Assembly (NCBI GenBank): GCA_038211295.1
Contig: JBBQVS010000124.1
Location: forward strand, 1 to 6,889
Source: JBBQVS01 sp038211295
Lineage (GTDB): Bacteria; Chloroflexota; Ktedonobacteria; Ktedonobacterales; Ktedonobacteraceae
DNA length: 6,889 nt
Direction: 5' to 3'
Shown here: piece by piece, positions 1-6,889 of the stretch
Position numbering within the stretch: the stretch's first letter is position 1
How the letters are laid out: each line of letters begins with the position of its first letter
Made by a program: the position numbers and the translations under genes
Notes under the pieces: model-generated
Databases searched by the model: none
What the model was told of the DNA's origin: nothing
Seen by the model: only the letters and a program-made list of their open reading frames with translations

Positions 1-2
1 CT

Positions 3-2642
3 GCACAAATCGAATATGAGAGTAAAGAACGGTTTGACCTCGTACTACGAGGCAAACAAAGAGATACGCGTAGAATCGCAATTATTGAAACCAAAAGCTC
101 TTCAGTGCATAACCTCGCAGTTATAAGACGCAGACAAGAGACGCCTGTTGAGCAACTTGAACGTTATCTCTCGCAAGCAGGGCTTTATCTAGGCGTGCTT
201 ACAAATGGCGACGAATGGCATCTCTTTGATTTCGCGGTAGGACATGAACCGTTGGCCTCGCTCAGCCTCATCGAATTGGCCTTGCTACTCCGCGATGCTA
301 CTACGCCCGCAGTCGTCGAGCAACGCTTGAAAGAGCATCCATCACTCAGACAAGCACTTTCGCTTATACTTTACTATCTCGATGCACTCCGTTGGGAGCA
401 GACGGAGGTATTTCGACAACATCTGGCAAATGGTGCTTACTATCATGTTGCGTCTCTGCAGGAACCAAGAGTTATAGAAACGTTAGTACAGCAAATCAAA
501 CAAGTGCTTGGTGCCCTTAGAGAAACTATTCGCGCTCAATTTTCGCTGCTGCAACAACGTTACGATGAGTACATACAGCGTAGCCTCTCTACCAGTAGTA
601 GTGATGCGCGTGTTTTTCAAGAGGTACTGCAACGCGCAATAGAAAACATAGGAGCGTTTGGACCAGTATTTCGTATGGAGGGCGCGGATGCGTTGCGACA
701 AGAAATTATCAACCTGCTCACATCGCTCACAGAACACTATTTTGTAAATGGTGATATCTCAACATTTGAAAGTGACTATTTACAACAAGCGCAAGCATTG
801 CTCGCAGACTACCAACTGAGCCAAACATCGCTTGTCGATAAAAACGTGACACGTGCAGTACGCATTCTTCCTCCAACACAGGGCTTGAACGACCTCACAG
901 CACTACTACAAACACATTATGAGTACCTACAAATGCTTGAGGAAGACTATGCGTTGAGTAAGAAAACCATTGAAGCCTATCTCTTCTGGAAGGCAAGTAC
1001 ACACGGCGTTTTTCGCTACCCACAAGACGAGTTCTGTCTACAAACGGCCTATATTTCCTTTGTGCGTCTCTTCTTTGTGCGTGTATGCGAGGATAATGAA
1101 CTCATCCCGCGCCGCATTTCTGATGGTCCCTTTACACGCTATGAAGCATACCGCGATGAACTGCTGGCTGGCATCAAAGATACCTACTTGCGATTGCTTG
1201 AGGAAACCTATCAGCGTGCGCGTTCCGTCTATCATAACTTTTTTGGTAGACAGGAACTTTACGATTGGTTCGCGCTGGATGAATATAGCATTCTCGCATT
1301 GTTCGATCTGCTTAACCGTTACGATTTTCACGGGTTGAGTTCTGATGTGCTAGGACGCGTGTATAACGAAGGCTATATCGAGACGAAGGATCGTAGCGAA
1401 AAAGGACAGTTTTACACGCCTCCACATATTGTAGGCTATATGCTAGATGCACTCGGCATTCCCGCAGGCGACGAAGTTGACGAAACAAAAGCACGGGGGT
1501 TTCTCGAAAAAAGCGTTGGCGATCTTTCCTGTGGCAGTGGCACTTTTCTTGTAACGGCTGCCGCACGTAAGAGTGCAATTCTGCAACGGCTCGTTGCTTC
1601 TAAAGAGATCGAGGCAGACTATGCATTGCAACTGCTTACCGAGACATTTCTCGGCTTTGATCTTAATCCTTTTGCCTGCTATCTCGCCGAAATCAACCTG
1701 CTTATTCAATGCTTGCCACTTCTGTTGAACGAAGAGGGACTGTTAGCTCGTAGCGTGAACCGCTTTCATATCTATTGCACTGACGCGCTAGAGCCAACGG
1801 TCGCAGAGCAGGTACGCGCATTGGTAGATGGGACAGCAACGGACCGTTTATCATTGCGAGCATCACGAGAACCAGGACGTGTTGTCACAAGAGATGAACG
1901 CGCCGTTTTACGTATCAAGGATGCAAAGGGACTTCCCAGTGATTTCACGCGTTTTGAAGCTGATGAGCATGGGCTTGATTATCTTCTAGGCAACCCACCG
2001 TATGTTAGTGCAGGCGAGAGTAGCGACAATTTACTGTATCGAAACGAAGTGTGGAATTTCGGTACATACCATCTTTTGCATCAGCGTTGGGATTTATTTG
2101 TGCCTTTTTTCGAGCGAAATCTGCAATTCCTACGTCCAGAAACGGGACGCTTAGGTCTGATTGTTTCAAGAGGTATTGAGACGGAAGGTTATGCAGAAAA
2201 GCTGCGGCATGTACTGAGTAGTCAATACCGTATTTTACAACTTGATTTCTTTCCTGGCCTACGCCTCTTTCAGGATGCCGCCGTCGAAAACACGGTTGTC
2301 CTGCTGGAAAATCGCCTTCCCGATGATGAGCACGAGGTCATACGACGCAGGCATGTACAAGGTGATGGTACACACTTTGAAACACTACCAGTCATACAAC
2401 AACTCGATGCGAATGGACAGCTTTTCCGATGGAGATATGACCGCCTCCTTGATCAAAGTTTAGCGGAGGGAAGTATTCCGCTTTGTGCCATTGTCTACGT
2501 AGGAACGGGTATCGTTGCACAAAGCAAAGAAAGCCTTGACCCAATAGTCAGCGAAAGAAGGCAAAAGCTTTTTACCTTAGCTAGGCTTTATCCATTGGCT
2601 AGACAAAACGGAATAGGTAGAGTAGGCTTCTCTCACATCTAA
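3..2642 (+). CDS. Type IIG-like restriction-modification enzyme, N-terminal part (5' partial, interrupted by IS)
   Basis: The reading frame is open from base 3, so the gene starts upstream of the window; the GTG at 105 is internal. Codons 12-31 hold a PD-(D/E)xK nuclease core: FDLVL (Asp at 36-38), then IIETKSS (Glu 87-89, Lys 93-95). A helical region follows. The N6-adenine methyltransferase domain shows motif X (KGQFYTP, 1401-1421), motif I (DLSCGSGTF, 1521-1547), GFDLNPFA (from about 1653) and motif IV NPPY (1992-2003). These families recognise a DNA site, methylate adenine with S-adenosylmethionine, and cut unmodified DNA. The target-recognition domain begins near GTGIVAQSKES (about 2505) but stops after host residue 859, where an insertion sequence enters. 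The last 20 codons (2580-2639) and the stop are insertion-sequence DNA. The continuation is at 4042-5122. The restored protein has at least 1217 residues, a usual size for Type IIG fusions. A Type IIL or PglX-like relative is possible. The truncated product probably lacks specificity. Confidence 0.87.
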   Translation, partial: AQIEYESKERFDLVLRGKQRDTRRIAIIETKSSSVHNLAVIRRRQETPVEQLERYLSQAGLYLGVLTNGDEWHLFDFAVGHEPLASLSLIELALLLRDATTPAVVEQRLKEHPSLRQALSLILYYLDALRWEQTEVFRQHLANGAYYHVASLQEPRVIETLVQQIKQVLGALRETIRAQFSLLQQRYDEYIQRSLSTSSSDARVFQEVLQRAIENIGAFGPVFRMEGADALRQEIINLLTSLTEHYFVNGDISTFESDYLQQAQALLADYQLSQTSLVDKNVTRAVRILPPTQGLNDLTALLQTHYEYLQMLEEDYALSKKTIEAYLFWKASTHGVFRYPQDEFCLQTAYISFVRLFFVRVCEDNELIPRRISDGPFTRYEAYRDELLAGIKDTYLRLLEETYQRARSVYHNFFGRQELYDWFALDEYSILALFDLLNRYDFHGLSSDVLGRVYNEGYIETKDRSEKGQFYTPPHIVGYMLDALGIPAGDEVDETKARGFLEKSVGDLSCGSGTFLVTAAARKSAILQRLVASKEIEADYALQLLTETFLGFDLNPFACYLAEINLLIQCLPLLLNEEGLLARSVNRFHIYCTDALEPTVAEQVRALVDGTATDRLSLRASREPGRVVTRDERAVLRIKDAKGLPSDFTRFEADEHGLDYLLGNPPYVSAGESSDNLLYRNEVWNFGTYHLLHQRWDLFVPFFERNLQFLRPETGRLGLIVSRGIETEGYAEKLRHVLSSQYRILQLDFFPGLRLFQDAAVENTVVLLENRLPDDEHEVIRRRHVQGDGTHFETLPVIQQLDANGQLFRWRYDRLLDQSLAEGSIPLCAIVYVGTGIVAQSKESLDPIVSERRQKLFTLARLYPLARQNGIGRVGFSHI
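2576..2580. repeat. Target-site duplication, left copy (CTTAG)
   Basis: CTTAG directly precedes the left inverted repeat and is repeated directly after the right one at 4042-4046. Keeping only one copy restores ACC TTA GAT GAT in the host frame. The true duplication could be the 4-bp TTAG, which matches the YTAR preference known for IS701 elements. Confidence 0.8.
2581..2595 (+). repeat. Left terminal inverted repeat of the IS
   Basis: CTAGGCTTTATCCAT matches the reverse complement of the right end at 14 of 15 positions; only base 5 differs (G against A). Similarity stops immediately inside. This is the transposase binding and cleavage end. Confidence 0.88.
2595..2623 (+). promoter_or_regulatory. 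Possible weak transposase promoter in the IS left end
   Basis: TTGGCT (2595-2600) and TAGAGT (2618-2623) are separated by 17 bp. Each box matches the sigma-70 consensus at four of six bases. The location, just inside the left inverted repeat and 40 bp before the transposase ATG, is where a transposase promoter is expected. The match is weak and could be chance. Confidence 0.3.
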
Positions 2643-2644
2643 CT

Positions 2645-2650
2645 GAGGAG
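2645..2650 (+). promoter_or_regulatory. Ribosome binding site of the transposase
   Basis: GAGGAG lies 12 bases before the ATG at 2663 and 5 bases before an earlier ATG at 2656. The earlier ATG is followed by only three more codons and a stop (M-R-D-A-stop), so 2663 is the start that yields transposase. The two overlapping starts may lower its translation. Confidence 0.5.
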
Positions 2651-2662
2651 AAAGAATGAGAG

Positions 2663-4025
2663 ATGCCTAAGCTACCTAAGGGAATTCTACACGCCTTGCG
2701 CTACTTTGAGTGCGTTTTCAGCGAACGAGTATGGGAATGGGCCAAAGTGCTGTTGATAGGTGCCATCCTGACTCCAGGAGAACGGACGGTGACAGCCATT
2801 TTGCGAGTGATGGGACTGGCTACTGAAAAGCAATTCCAGAACGCGTCACTCGTGTCTTGAACCGCGCCCAGTGGTCCAGTCGAGCTCTCAGCCGGATTTT
2901 GCTCCTCTTACTCGTTCGCCTATTTGTCTCAGCAGATGGTCCGATCATCGTGGGACTCGATGAAACCATTGAACGTCGGCGCGGGACAAAGATGGCTGCC
3001 AGAGGAATTTATCGAGACCCTGGCCGCTCGAGCAAAGACTTCTTTGTCAAAACCAGTGGGCTCCGCTCTCGTGTGCATGATGCTGCTGGTTCCCATTGCC
3101 TGGGCCAAACGGGTGTGGGCACTCCCATTTCTGAGCGTCTTGGCCCCTTCAGAACGTTACTATGAGCAGCGGAAGCGTCGGCACAAGAAAATCGCGGATT
3201 GGGGACGACAGATGATCCGGCAACTGCGACGATGGCTGCCCAATCGTCCTCTGGTCGTGGTGGCCGATAGCTCCTATGCGGTCATTGAACTCTTGGCATG
3301 TGCGCTGGGCTTCCACCAACCCGTGACAGTCATTACGCGCTTACGATTGGATGCGGCTCTCTATGAACCAGCTCCCGAGCGAAAAAAGGGAACCAACGGA
3401 CGGCCTCGCCTCAAAGGCACCCGTCAGCCAACCTTAGCTCATCGCTTGGCAGATCCTCAAACGATGTGGGAGACGGTGACGGTGTCCTGGTACGGTGCAC
3501 AGCAGCGCACGGTGCAGGGAGCGACGGGAACTGCTTTGTGGTATCACACCGGATTGCCGACGGTGGCGTTGCGCTGGGTGCTCATCCGTGATCCACAAGG
3601 AAAGTTCGTTCCGCAAGCTTTGCTCTGTACCGATCAAGGGGTCACTGCCACTCAGATCATCGAGTGGTTTGTCTTGCGCTGGCAGGTGGAGGTGACTTTT
3701 CATGAAGTGCGCTCCCATCTGGGCGTTGAGACGAGAGCGGCAGTGGTCAGACCTGGCTATCTTGCGTACTACGCCTGCCTTGCTCGGACTCTTTTCATTA
3801 GTGACAATCTTCGCTCATCAGTTGCTCTTGGAGCAGCCATTCCCCGTTCGTCAAACTGCCTGGTATACCAAAACTCTTCCTACGTTTGCTGATACGCTGG
3901 CGTTCGTGCGCAAGCAGCTTTGGCCCGTCACACTTTCTTGCATGTCGCCTGCACAACCCGATATGGTGGAAATCCCTCGTGCACTGTTTGAGCGGCTCAC
4001 TGAGACGCTCGCTTTTGCGGCGTAA
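2663..4025 (+). pseudogene. IS701/IS4-type DDE transposase, frameshifted in three places
   Basis: The product would catalyse cut-and-paste movement of the element. It starts at ATG 2663, with GAGGAG at 2645-2650 upstream. The N-terminal part (MPKLPKGILHAL...) runs to about 2842; the frame then shifts to LNRAQWSSRAL...; near 3067-3070 it shifts again to VCMMLLVPIAWAKRVWALPF...; near 3734-3737 it shifts a third time to RQWSDLAILRTTPALLGLF..., ending at TAA 4023-4025. Joined, it would be about 450 residues, near normal for the family. Catalytic residues are all present but in different frames: Asp in GLDETIE (2959-2961), Asp in VVVADSSYA (3266-3268), and Glu in RWQVEVTF (3689-3691). The last lies in a variant of the YREK signature, F-x2-R-x3-E-x6-R. 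No single frame joins the three, so no active enzyme is expected unless the shifts are sequencing errors. Confidence 0.88.
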
Positions 4026-4026
4026 T

Positions 4027-4041
4027 ATGGATAAAGTCTAG
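4027..4041 (-). repeat. Right terminal inverted repeat of the IS
   Basis: ATGGATAAAGTCTAG is the inverted partner of the left end. It begins one base after the transposase stop codon (TAA 4023-4025), so the gene runs practically to the end of the element. Confidence 0.88.
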
Positions 4042-4046
4042 CTTAG
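4042..4046. repeat. Target-site duplication, right copy (CTTAG)
   Basis: This is the second copy of the CTTAG duplication, between the right inverted repeat (ending 4041) and the resumed host sequence ATGATGTATTTT. Unmutated flanking copies suggest the element arrived by ordinary transposition and has not since been rearranged. Confidence 0.8.
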
Positions 4047-5122
4047 ATGATGTATTTTTACCACCGACGATAAATGCAGTACGTCCTGCTCAGTACACAG
4101 AAGATGGTGTTGTCGGGAATGACGTAGATAGTTACTATCTGCGTCGCACACGTTATGTTGCATATACGAAGTATCGTGAGCAGATAAGCCGCCCCAGACA
4201 CATCGCATTGTTTCGCACGCCAGAGAAACTTCTGTTAGGAGAGACTTCGGGAGGCTATTATGATCGAGCAGGATTGTTTGCCAATCATAGTGTGCAAGTT
4301 GTTGTCCCCTGGAAGGCGTTAGAAGCGGCTGGAGCGATAGAGGAAAAGGGGATTAAAACGGTGTTGCGTGAGTCGCGACAGGTTGCGGATATCGCTGATA
4401 GCCTCAGTCCTATCTCGGACCTCTTCGAGCTGCGTTATCTACTTGGAGTGATTAACAGCCGCTTTATACGAAATTATCTCGCGGTGAATAGACTCGAAGG
4501 CACAAGGGAGGGACGCATCTATCCCGATGTGTGGAAGCGTCTGCCGATCAAAGTTGCTTCAACGGAGCGACAGGCAGAGATTGCTCAACTTGTTGACGCT
4601 GTACAGGCACAGTACAGACAGCTAGCCTCTCGCACAACTCTTGCCGCCTTCGCTGCCGATCCAACTATTGTTTATAGCGATGTACAAGCCTATCTCATCA
4701 GACTCGACCTGCGTTTCTTTGGCGATGCTGAAAGTACAATTGCAGAAAAGCCGCTATTACGTGATGAACGCTTAGTATTACGCCGTCAGCCTCTTACATA
4801 TCTTGAAGCTCCAAAAGCTCCTGAGCTGTTGCGCTATCTGGAACTATATTTAACACAACTTCATCCAGAACTGCAAGGGCGCACATGGGCGGAGGCACGT
4901 AGACGTATTCAGGTTCCTCCTACGCTTGAAGCGGTACGACGTTTTCTTGCTTCAGTTGATACGCTTTTGGCACAAGAACAAGAGATACGAAAAACCATAG
5001 AGACGCTCTTACAGCAGATAGAAGTGCAGGTAGCAGCAGCATATCAAGAAGCACATGATAAAGACAAAATGCAAATAATCAATAGGGCTAGTTCAAAAGA
5101 TACGTCAGGCGGTCTCTTCTAA
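4042..5122 (+). pseudogene. C-terminal target-recognition part of the same Type IIG-like enzyme, severed by IS
   Basis: This frame continues the upstream restriction-modification gene after the insertion sequence. Joining 2580 to 4047 gives KLFTLDDVFLPPTINAV without frameshift or stop. The 358 residues hold the rest of a TaqI-like specificity domain: YLRRTRYVAYTKYR and RPRHIALFRTPEKLLLGE (about 4133-4240), then YLLGVINSRFI (about 4438-4470) and GRIYPDVWKRLPI (about 4511-4550), the usual C-terminal signature. The end (about 4950-5070) is glutamine- and glutamate-rich and probably a helical bundle. In this enzyme class the domain reads the DNA target for both cutting and methylation. No ATG or convincing ribosome site opens the frame near 4042; the first possible start, TTG at 4208, falls in the middle of a conserved segment. 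The fragment is therefore probably not expressed as a working protein. Absence of stops or indels suggests the split is recent. Confidence 0.85.
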
Positions 5123-5123
5123 C

Positions 5124-5152
5124 TTGACGCCTCTCATAAGCGGTGCTATGCT
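5124..5152 (+). promoter_or_regulatory. Sigma-70-type promoter of the carboxylase gene
   Basis: TTGACG (5124-5129, five of six bases matching TTGACA) and TATGCT (5147-5152, four of six matching TATAAT) are separated by exactly 17 bp. The -35 box starts one base after the stop codon of the restriction gene (TAA 5120-5122). Transcription would begin near 5159 and leave a leader of about 75 bases before the ATG at 5233. This indicates that the carboxylase gene is transcribed independently of the disrupted gene upstream. No operator is evident. Confidence 0.6.
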
Positions 5153-5213
5153 GAAATAACAGAGCAAAGGAGCGACACAGACTCTCTGCTGTCCCTCATT
5201 CACCATCGACGTT

Positions 5214-5220
5214 GAGAGGA
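5214..5220 (+). promoter_or_regulatory. Ribosome binding site of the carboxylase beta subunit
   Basis: GAGAGGA ends 12 bases before ATG 5233, a slightly long spacing. It decides the start: the in-frame TTG at 5212 lies upstream of this site with no purine-rich site before it, so ATG 5233 is preferred. Confidence 0.55.
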
Positions 5221-5232
5221 ACACAAACACGC

Positions 5233-6840
5233 ATGGGTATTCTCGAATCACATATAGAGCGCAATAGCCCAGAATTTCAAGAGAACACAGACTACTTTCA
5301 CTCTTTGTTAGCAGACCTCCGTCAGCATATGCAGCAGGTACAGCAGGGAGGTGGCACTGACGCTATCGCAAAACACCGTAAACGTAACAAGTTGCTTGCG
5401 CGCGAACGTGTGCAGCTTCTCTGCGATCCTGATACCCCTTTTCTTGAGCTAAGTCCACTGGCAGCATATGATATGTATGAAAATGATGCACCCTCTGCTG
5501 GCATCATCACGGGTATCGGGCTTGTCGAGGGCCAGGAATGTATGATTGTGGCGAACGATGCAACGGTCAAAGGTGGTACCTATTATCCAATGACTGTGAA
5601 GAAGCATTTACGCGCACAGGAAATTGCCGAGCAAAACCAACTGCCCTGTATCTATCTCGTTGATTCGGGGGGAGCCTTCTTGCCCTTGCAAGCGGACGTG
5701 TTTCCTGATCGTGACCACTTTGGGCGTATCTTTTATAATCAGGCGCGTATGTCAAGTCAGCGCATTCCACAGATTGCGGCGGTCATGGGATCGTGTACGG
5801 CTGGTGGTGCCTATGTACCTGCTATGAGTGATGAAACGGTGATTGTGCAGGGCAATGGAACTATTTTTCTGGGTGGACCTCCACTTGTCAAGGCCGCAAC
5901 AGGCGAAGAGGTGAGCGCAGAAGACCTGGGCGGTGCCGATGTTCATAGCCGCATTTCTGGTGTCACCGATCATTATGCACTCAATGATCCACATGCGCTC
6001 GCCATCTGTCGCAGCATCGTGTCACATCTCAACCGACGCAAGCACATTCCCTGGGATATTCACCCACCAGAACCCCCACGTTATGACGCGCGAGACCTCT
6101 ACGGTATTGTGCCGAAAAATAATCGCCAAAGCTATAATGTTCGTGAGATTATTGCTCGGCTTGTTGATGGGAGCCACTTCCACGAGTTTAAAGAGTTGTA
6201 TGGGACGACGCTCGTATGCGGATTTTCACGTATTATGGGTTATCCGGTTGGTATTCTCGCGAACAACGGTATTCTCTTTTCTGAAAGTGCGCTCAAGGCG
6301 ACGCATTTTATAGAGCTATGTGCGCAGCGACGTACACCGCTCGTTTTCCTACAAAATATCGCGGGCTTTATGGTTGGACGCCAATACGAAAACGGCGGTA
6401 TTGCAAAAGATGGGGCGAAGATGGTGATGGCGGTCGCGAATGCACCCGTGCCAAAGTTTACCGTCGTCATTGGCGGCTCGTTTGGCGCTGGCAACTATGG
6501 GATGTGTGGACGTGCCTACTCGCCACGTCAGTTGTGGATGTGGCCCAATGCGCGTATTTCGGTGATGGGTGGACTGCAAGCGGCAACAGTGTTAGCAACG
6601 GTCCGTAAAGATGGCTTGGCGGCACGGGGAAAAACGATGAGTGCGGAGGAAGAACAGGAGTTTATGCAACCTGTCCTCGATAAATATGAGGAAGAAGGCA
6701 ATCCGTACTATAGCACCGCTCGCCTGTGGGATGACGGTATTATAGACCCGTGCGATACCCGTAATGTGCTGGCACTTGGCATTGCAGCATCGCTAAATGC
6801 ACCCATGCCCGATACACCTTTTGGCGTGTTCCGTATGTAA
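5233..6840 (+). CDS. mccB: Methylcrotonyl-CoA carboxylase, carboxyltransferase (beta) subunit
   Basis: The subunit moves a carboxyl group from biotin on the alpha subunit to 3-methylcrotonyl-CoA, giving 3-methylglutaconyl-CoA in cytosolic leucine breakdown. The 535-residue length is standard. The N-terminal half shows RNKLLARERVQLLCDP, then GSCTAGGAYVPAMSDE (from residue 186) and PPLVKAATGEEVSAEDLGG (from residue 216), a segment characteristic of the methylcrotonyl/geranyl-CoA branch. It continues ADVHSRISGVTDHYA, distinguishing it from propionyl-CoA carboxylases. The C-terminal half has FLQNIAGFMVGRQYE and GGSFGAGNYGMCGRAY (from residue 414), followed by MWPNARISVMGG. The two glycine-rich segments supply the oxyanion-hole backbone known from this family. 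The start is ATG 5233, downstream of GAGAGGA. The gene is intact and has its own promoter. A biotin-carboxylase alpha partner is expected but is not in the window. A geranyl-CoA or other branched acyl-CoA substrate cannot be excluded. Confidence 0.92.
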   Translation: MGILESHIERNSPEFQENTDYFHSLLADLRQHMQQVQQGGGTDAIAKHRKRNKLLARERVQLLCDPDTPFLELSPLAAYDMYENDAPSAGIITGIGLVEGQECMIVANDATVKGGTYYPMTVKKHLRAQEIAEQNQLPCIYLVDSGGAFLPLQADVFPDRDHFGRIFYNQARMSSQRIPQIAAVMGSCTAGGAYVPAMSDETVIVQGNGTIFLGGPPLVKAATGEEVSAEDLGGADVHSRISGVTDHYALNDPHALAICRSIVSHLNRRKHIPWDIHPPEPPRYDARDLYGIVPKNNRQSYNVREIIARLVDGSHFHEFKELYGTTLVCGFSRIMGYPVGILANNGILFSESALKATHFIELCAQRRTPLVFLQNIAGFMVGRQYENGGIAKDGAKMVMAVANAPVPKFTVVIGGSFGAGNYGMCGRAYSPRQLWMWPNARISVMGGLQAATVLATVRKDGLAARGKTMSAEEEQEFMQPVLDKYEEEGNPYYSTARLWDDGIIDPCDTRNVLALGIAASLNAPMPDTPFGVFRM

Positions 6841-6889
6841 TGAGACATAGCATCATTTGGCAGAGGCAAGGGCACCCGCAAGGGGAATG
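6841..6889. other. Downstream non-coding tail with a short hairpin motif
   Basis: No gene is seen in these last 49 bases. CCCGCAAGGG (6875-6884) can fold as a 3-bp stem with a GCAA loop, and GCAAGGG occurs twice (6866-6872 and 6878-6884). The stem is too short and lacks a T-run, so it is not called a terminator. The ATG in the final three bases has a purine run only one base away, too close for a normal start. Confidence 0.3.

Larger units (their letters stand above)
2581..4041 (+). mobile_element. IS701/IS4-type insertion sequence, 1461 bp, transposase-defective
   Basis: The element is bounded by 15-bp inverted repeats (CTAGGCTTTATCCAT at the left, reverse complement of CTAGACTTTATCCAT at the right) and flanked by direct CTTAG copies. 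It holds one transposase gene, broken by three indels, filling almost the whole length, with the stop codon one base from the right repeat. Length and single-gene layout suit the IS701 family (about 1.4-1.5 kb). IS701 elements are known to duplicate a 4-bp YTAR target, and TTAG within CTTAG fits that. The exact edges are uncertain by a few bases: CTAG at both ends could instead be the duplication, giving 2585-4037. Both versions restore the host reading frame. Base composition is richer in G+C than the flanks, which supports foreign origin. Confidence 0.9.

Noticed and set aside
105..107. GTG at 105 as the start of the restriction-modification gene
   Set aside because: The same frame is open to base 3 and encodes the nuclease FDLVL...IIETKSS motif, so the gene begins upstream of the window.
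483..1709. Minus-strand open frames opposite the restriction-modification gene (483-737, 1038-1331, 1312-1578, 1443-1709)
   Set aside because: They are short, overlap each other, resemble no family, and are shadows of a conserved forward gene.
3380..3388. CGA AAA AAG as a programmed -1 frameshift site in the transposase
   Set aside because: It fits the A-AAA-AAG heptamer, but the actual frame changes are elsewhere, the family normally uses one frame, and a -1 shift here runs into a stop near 3590 without conserved sequence.
4208..4210. TTG at 4208 as a genuine start for an independent C-terminal gene
   Set aside because: It lies inside the conserved segment RPRHIALFRTPEK, has no ribosome site, and the frame continues upstream through 4042 to the IS edge.
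5212..5232. TTG 5212 as the start of the carboxylase subunit
   Set aside because: No ribosome binding site precedes it; GAGAGGA lies downstream of it and before ATG 5233, which gives the usual family length.
5322..6579. Alternative-frame short proteins within the carboxylase gene on both strands
   Set aside because: The forward carboxyltransferase frame is fully accounted for by family motifs, and the others show no recognisable domain or start signal.
1..6889. CRISPR array, tRNA or rRNA gene, or a multi-gene BREX/DISARM-like system
   Set aside because: No regularly spaced repeats or RNA gene signatures were seen, and the only defence-related gene is the single split methyltransferase; neighbouring defence genes, if any, lie upstream of the window.

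Overview
The window carries three forward-strand genetic units: a DNA restriction/modification gene, an insertion sequence lodged inside it, and an acyl-CoA carboxylase gene. Nothing convincing is seen on the minus strand. The flanking DNA is of middling G+C (a sampled line is about 48%), while the insertion sequence is richer (a sampled line is about 55%). Gene style, the sigma-70-type promoter and the leucine-degradation carboxylase suggest a heterotrophic bacterium. A Ktedonobacteria-like member of the Chloroflexota would fit, because such genomes are rich in insertion sequences, but this is only an inference and no marker gene in the window proves it.

Region 1 (1-2580 and 4042-5122) is one large gene in two pieces. 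It encodes a Type IIG-like restriction-modification fusion: an N-terminal PD-(D/E)xK nuclease, a helical linker, an N6-adenine methyltransferase domain, and a C-terminal TaqI-like target-recognition domain. Its 5' end lies outside the window. Removing 2581-4041 and one copy of a 5-bp duplication (CTTAG) rejoins the halves in frame into at least 1217 codons with no other defect.

Region 2 (2581-4041, 1461 bp) is an IS701/IS4-type insertion sequence. It has 15-bp terminal inverted repeats (14 of 15 matching) and flanking direct repeats. Its single DDE transposase gene is broken by three small indels, so this copy should not be able to move itself. The insertion separates the methyltransferase catalytic domain from most of the target-recognition domain and should inactivate the enzyme.

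Region 3 (5123-6889) begins with a good sigma-70-type promoter (TTGACG, 17 bp, TATGCT) placed immediately after the restriction gene stop codon. It drives an intact 535-residue carboxyltransferase (beta) subunit of methylcrotonyl-CoA carboxylase, an enzyme of leucine catabolism. Its biotin-carrying alpha subunit is not in the window and may lie further downstream. The carboxylase gene is functionally unrelated to the restriction gene and appears to be independently transcribed.

I did not find a new multi-gene system here. The most notable point is a defence gene cleanly and potentially reversibly switched off by a transposase-defective insertion sequence.
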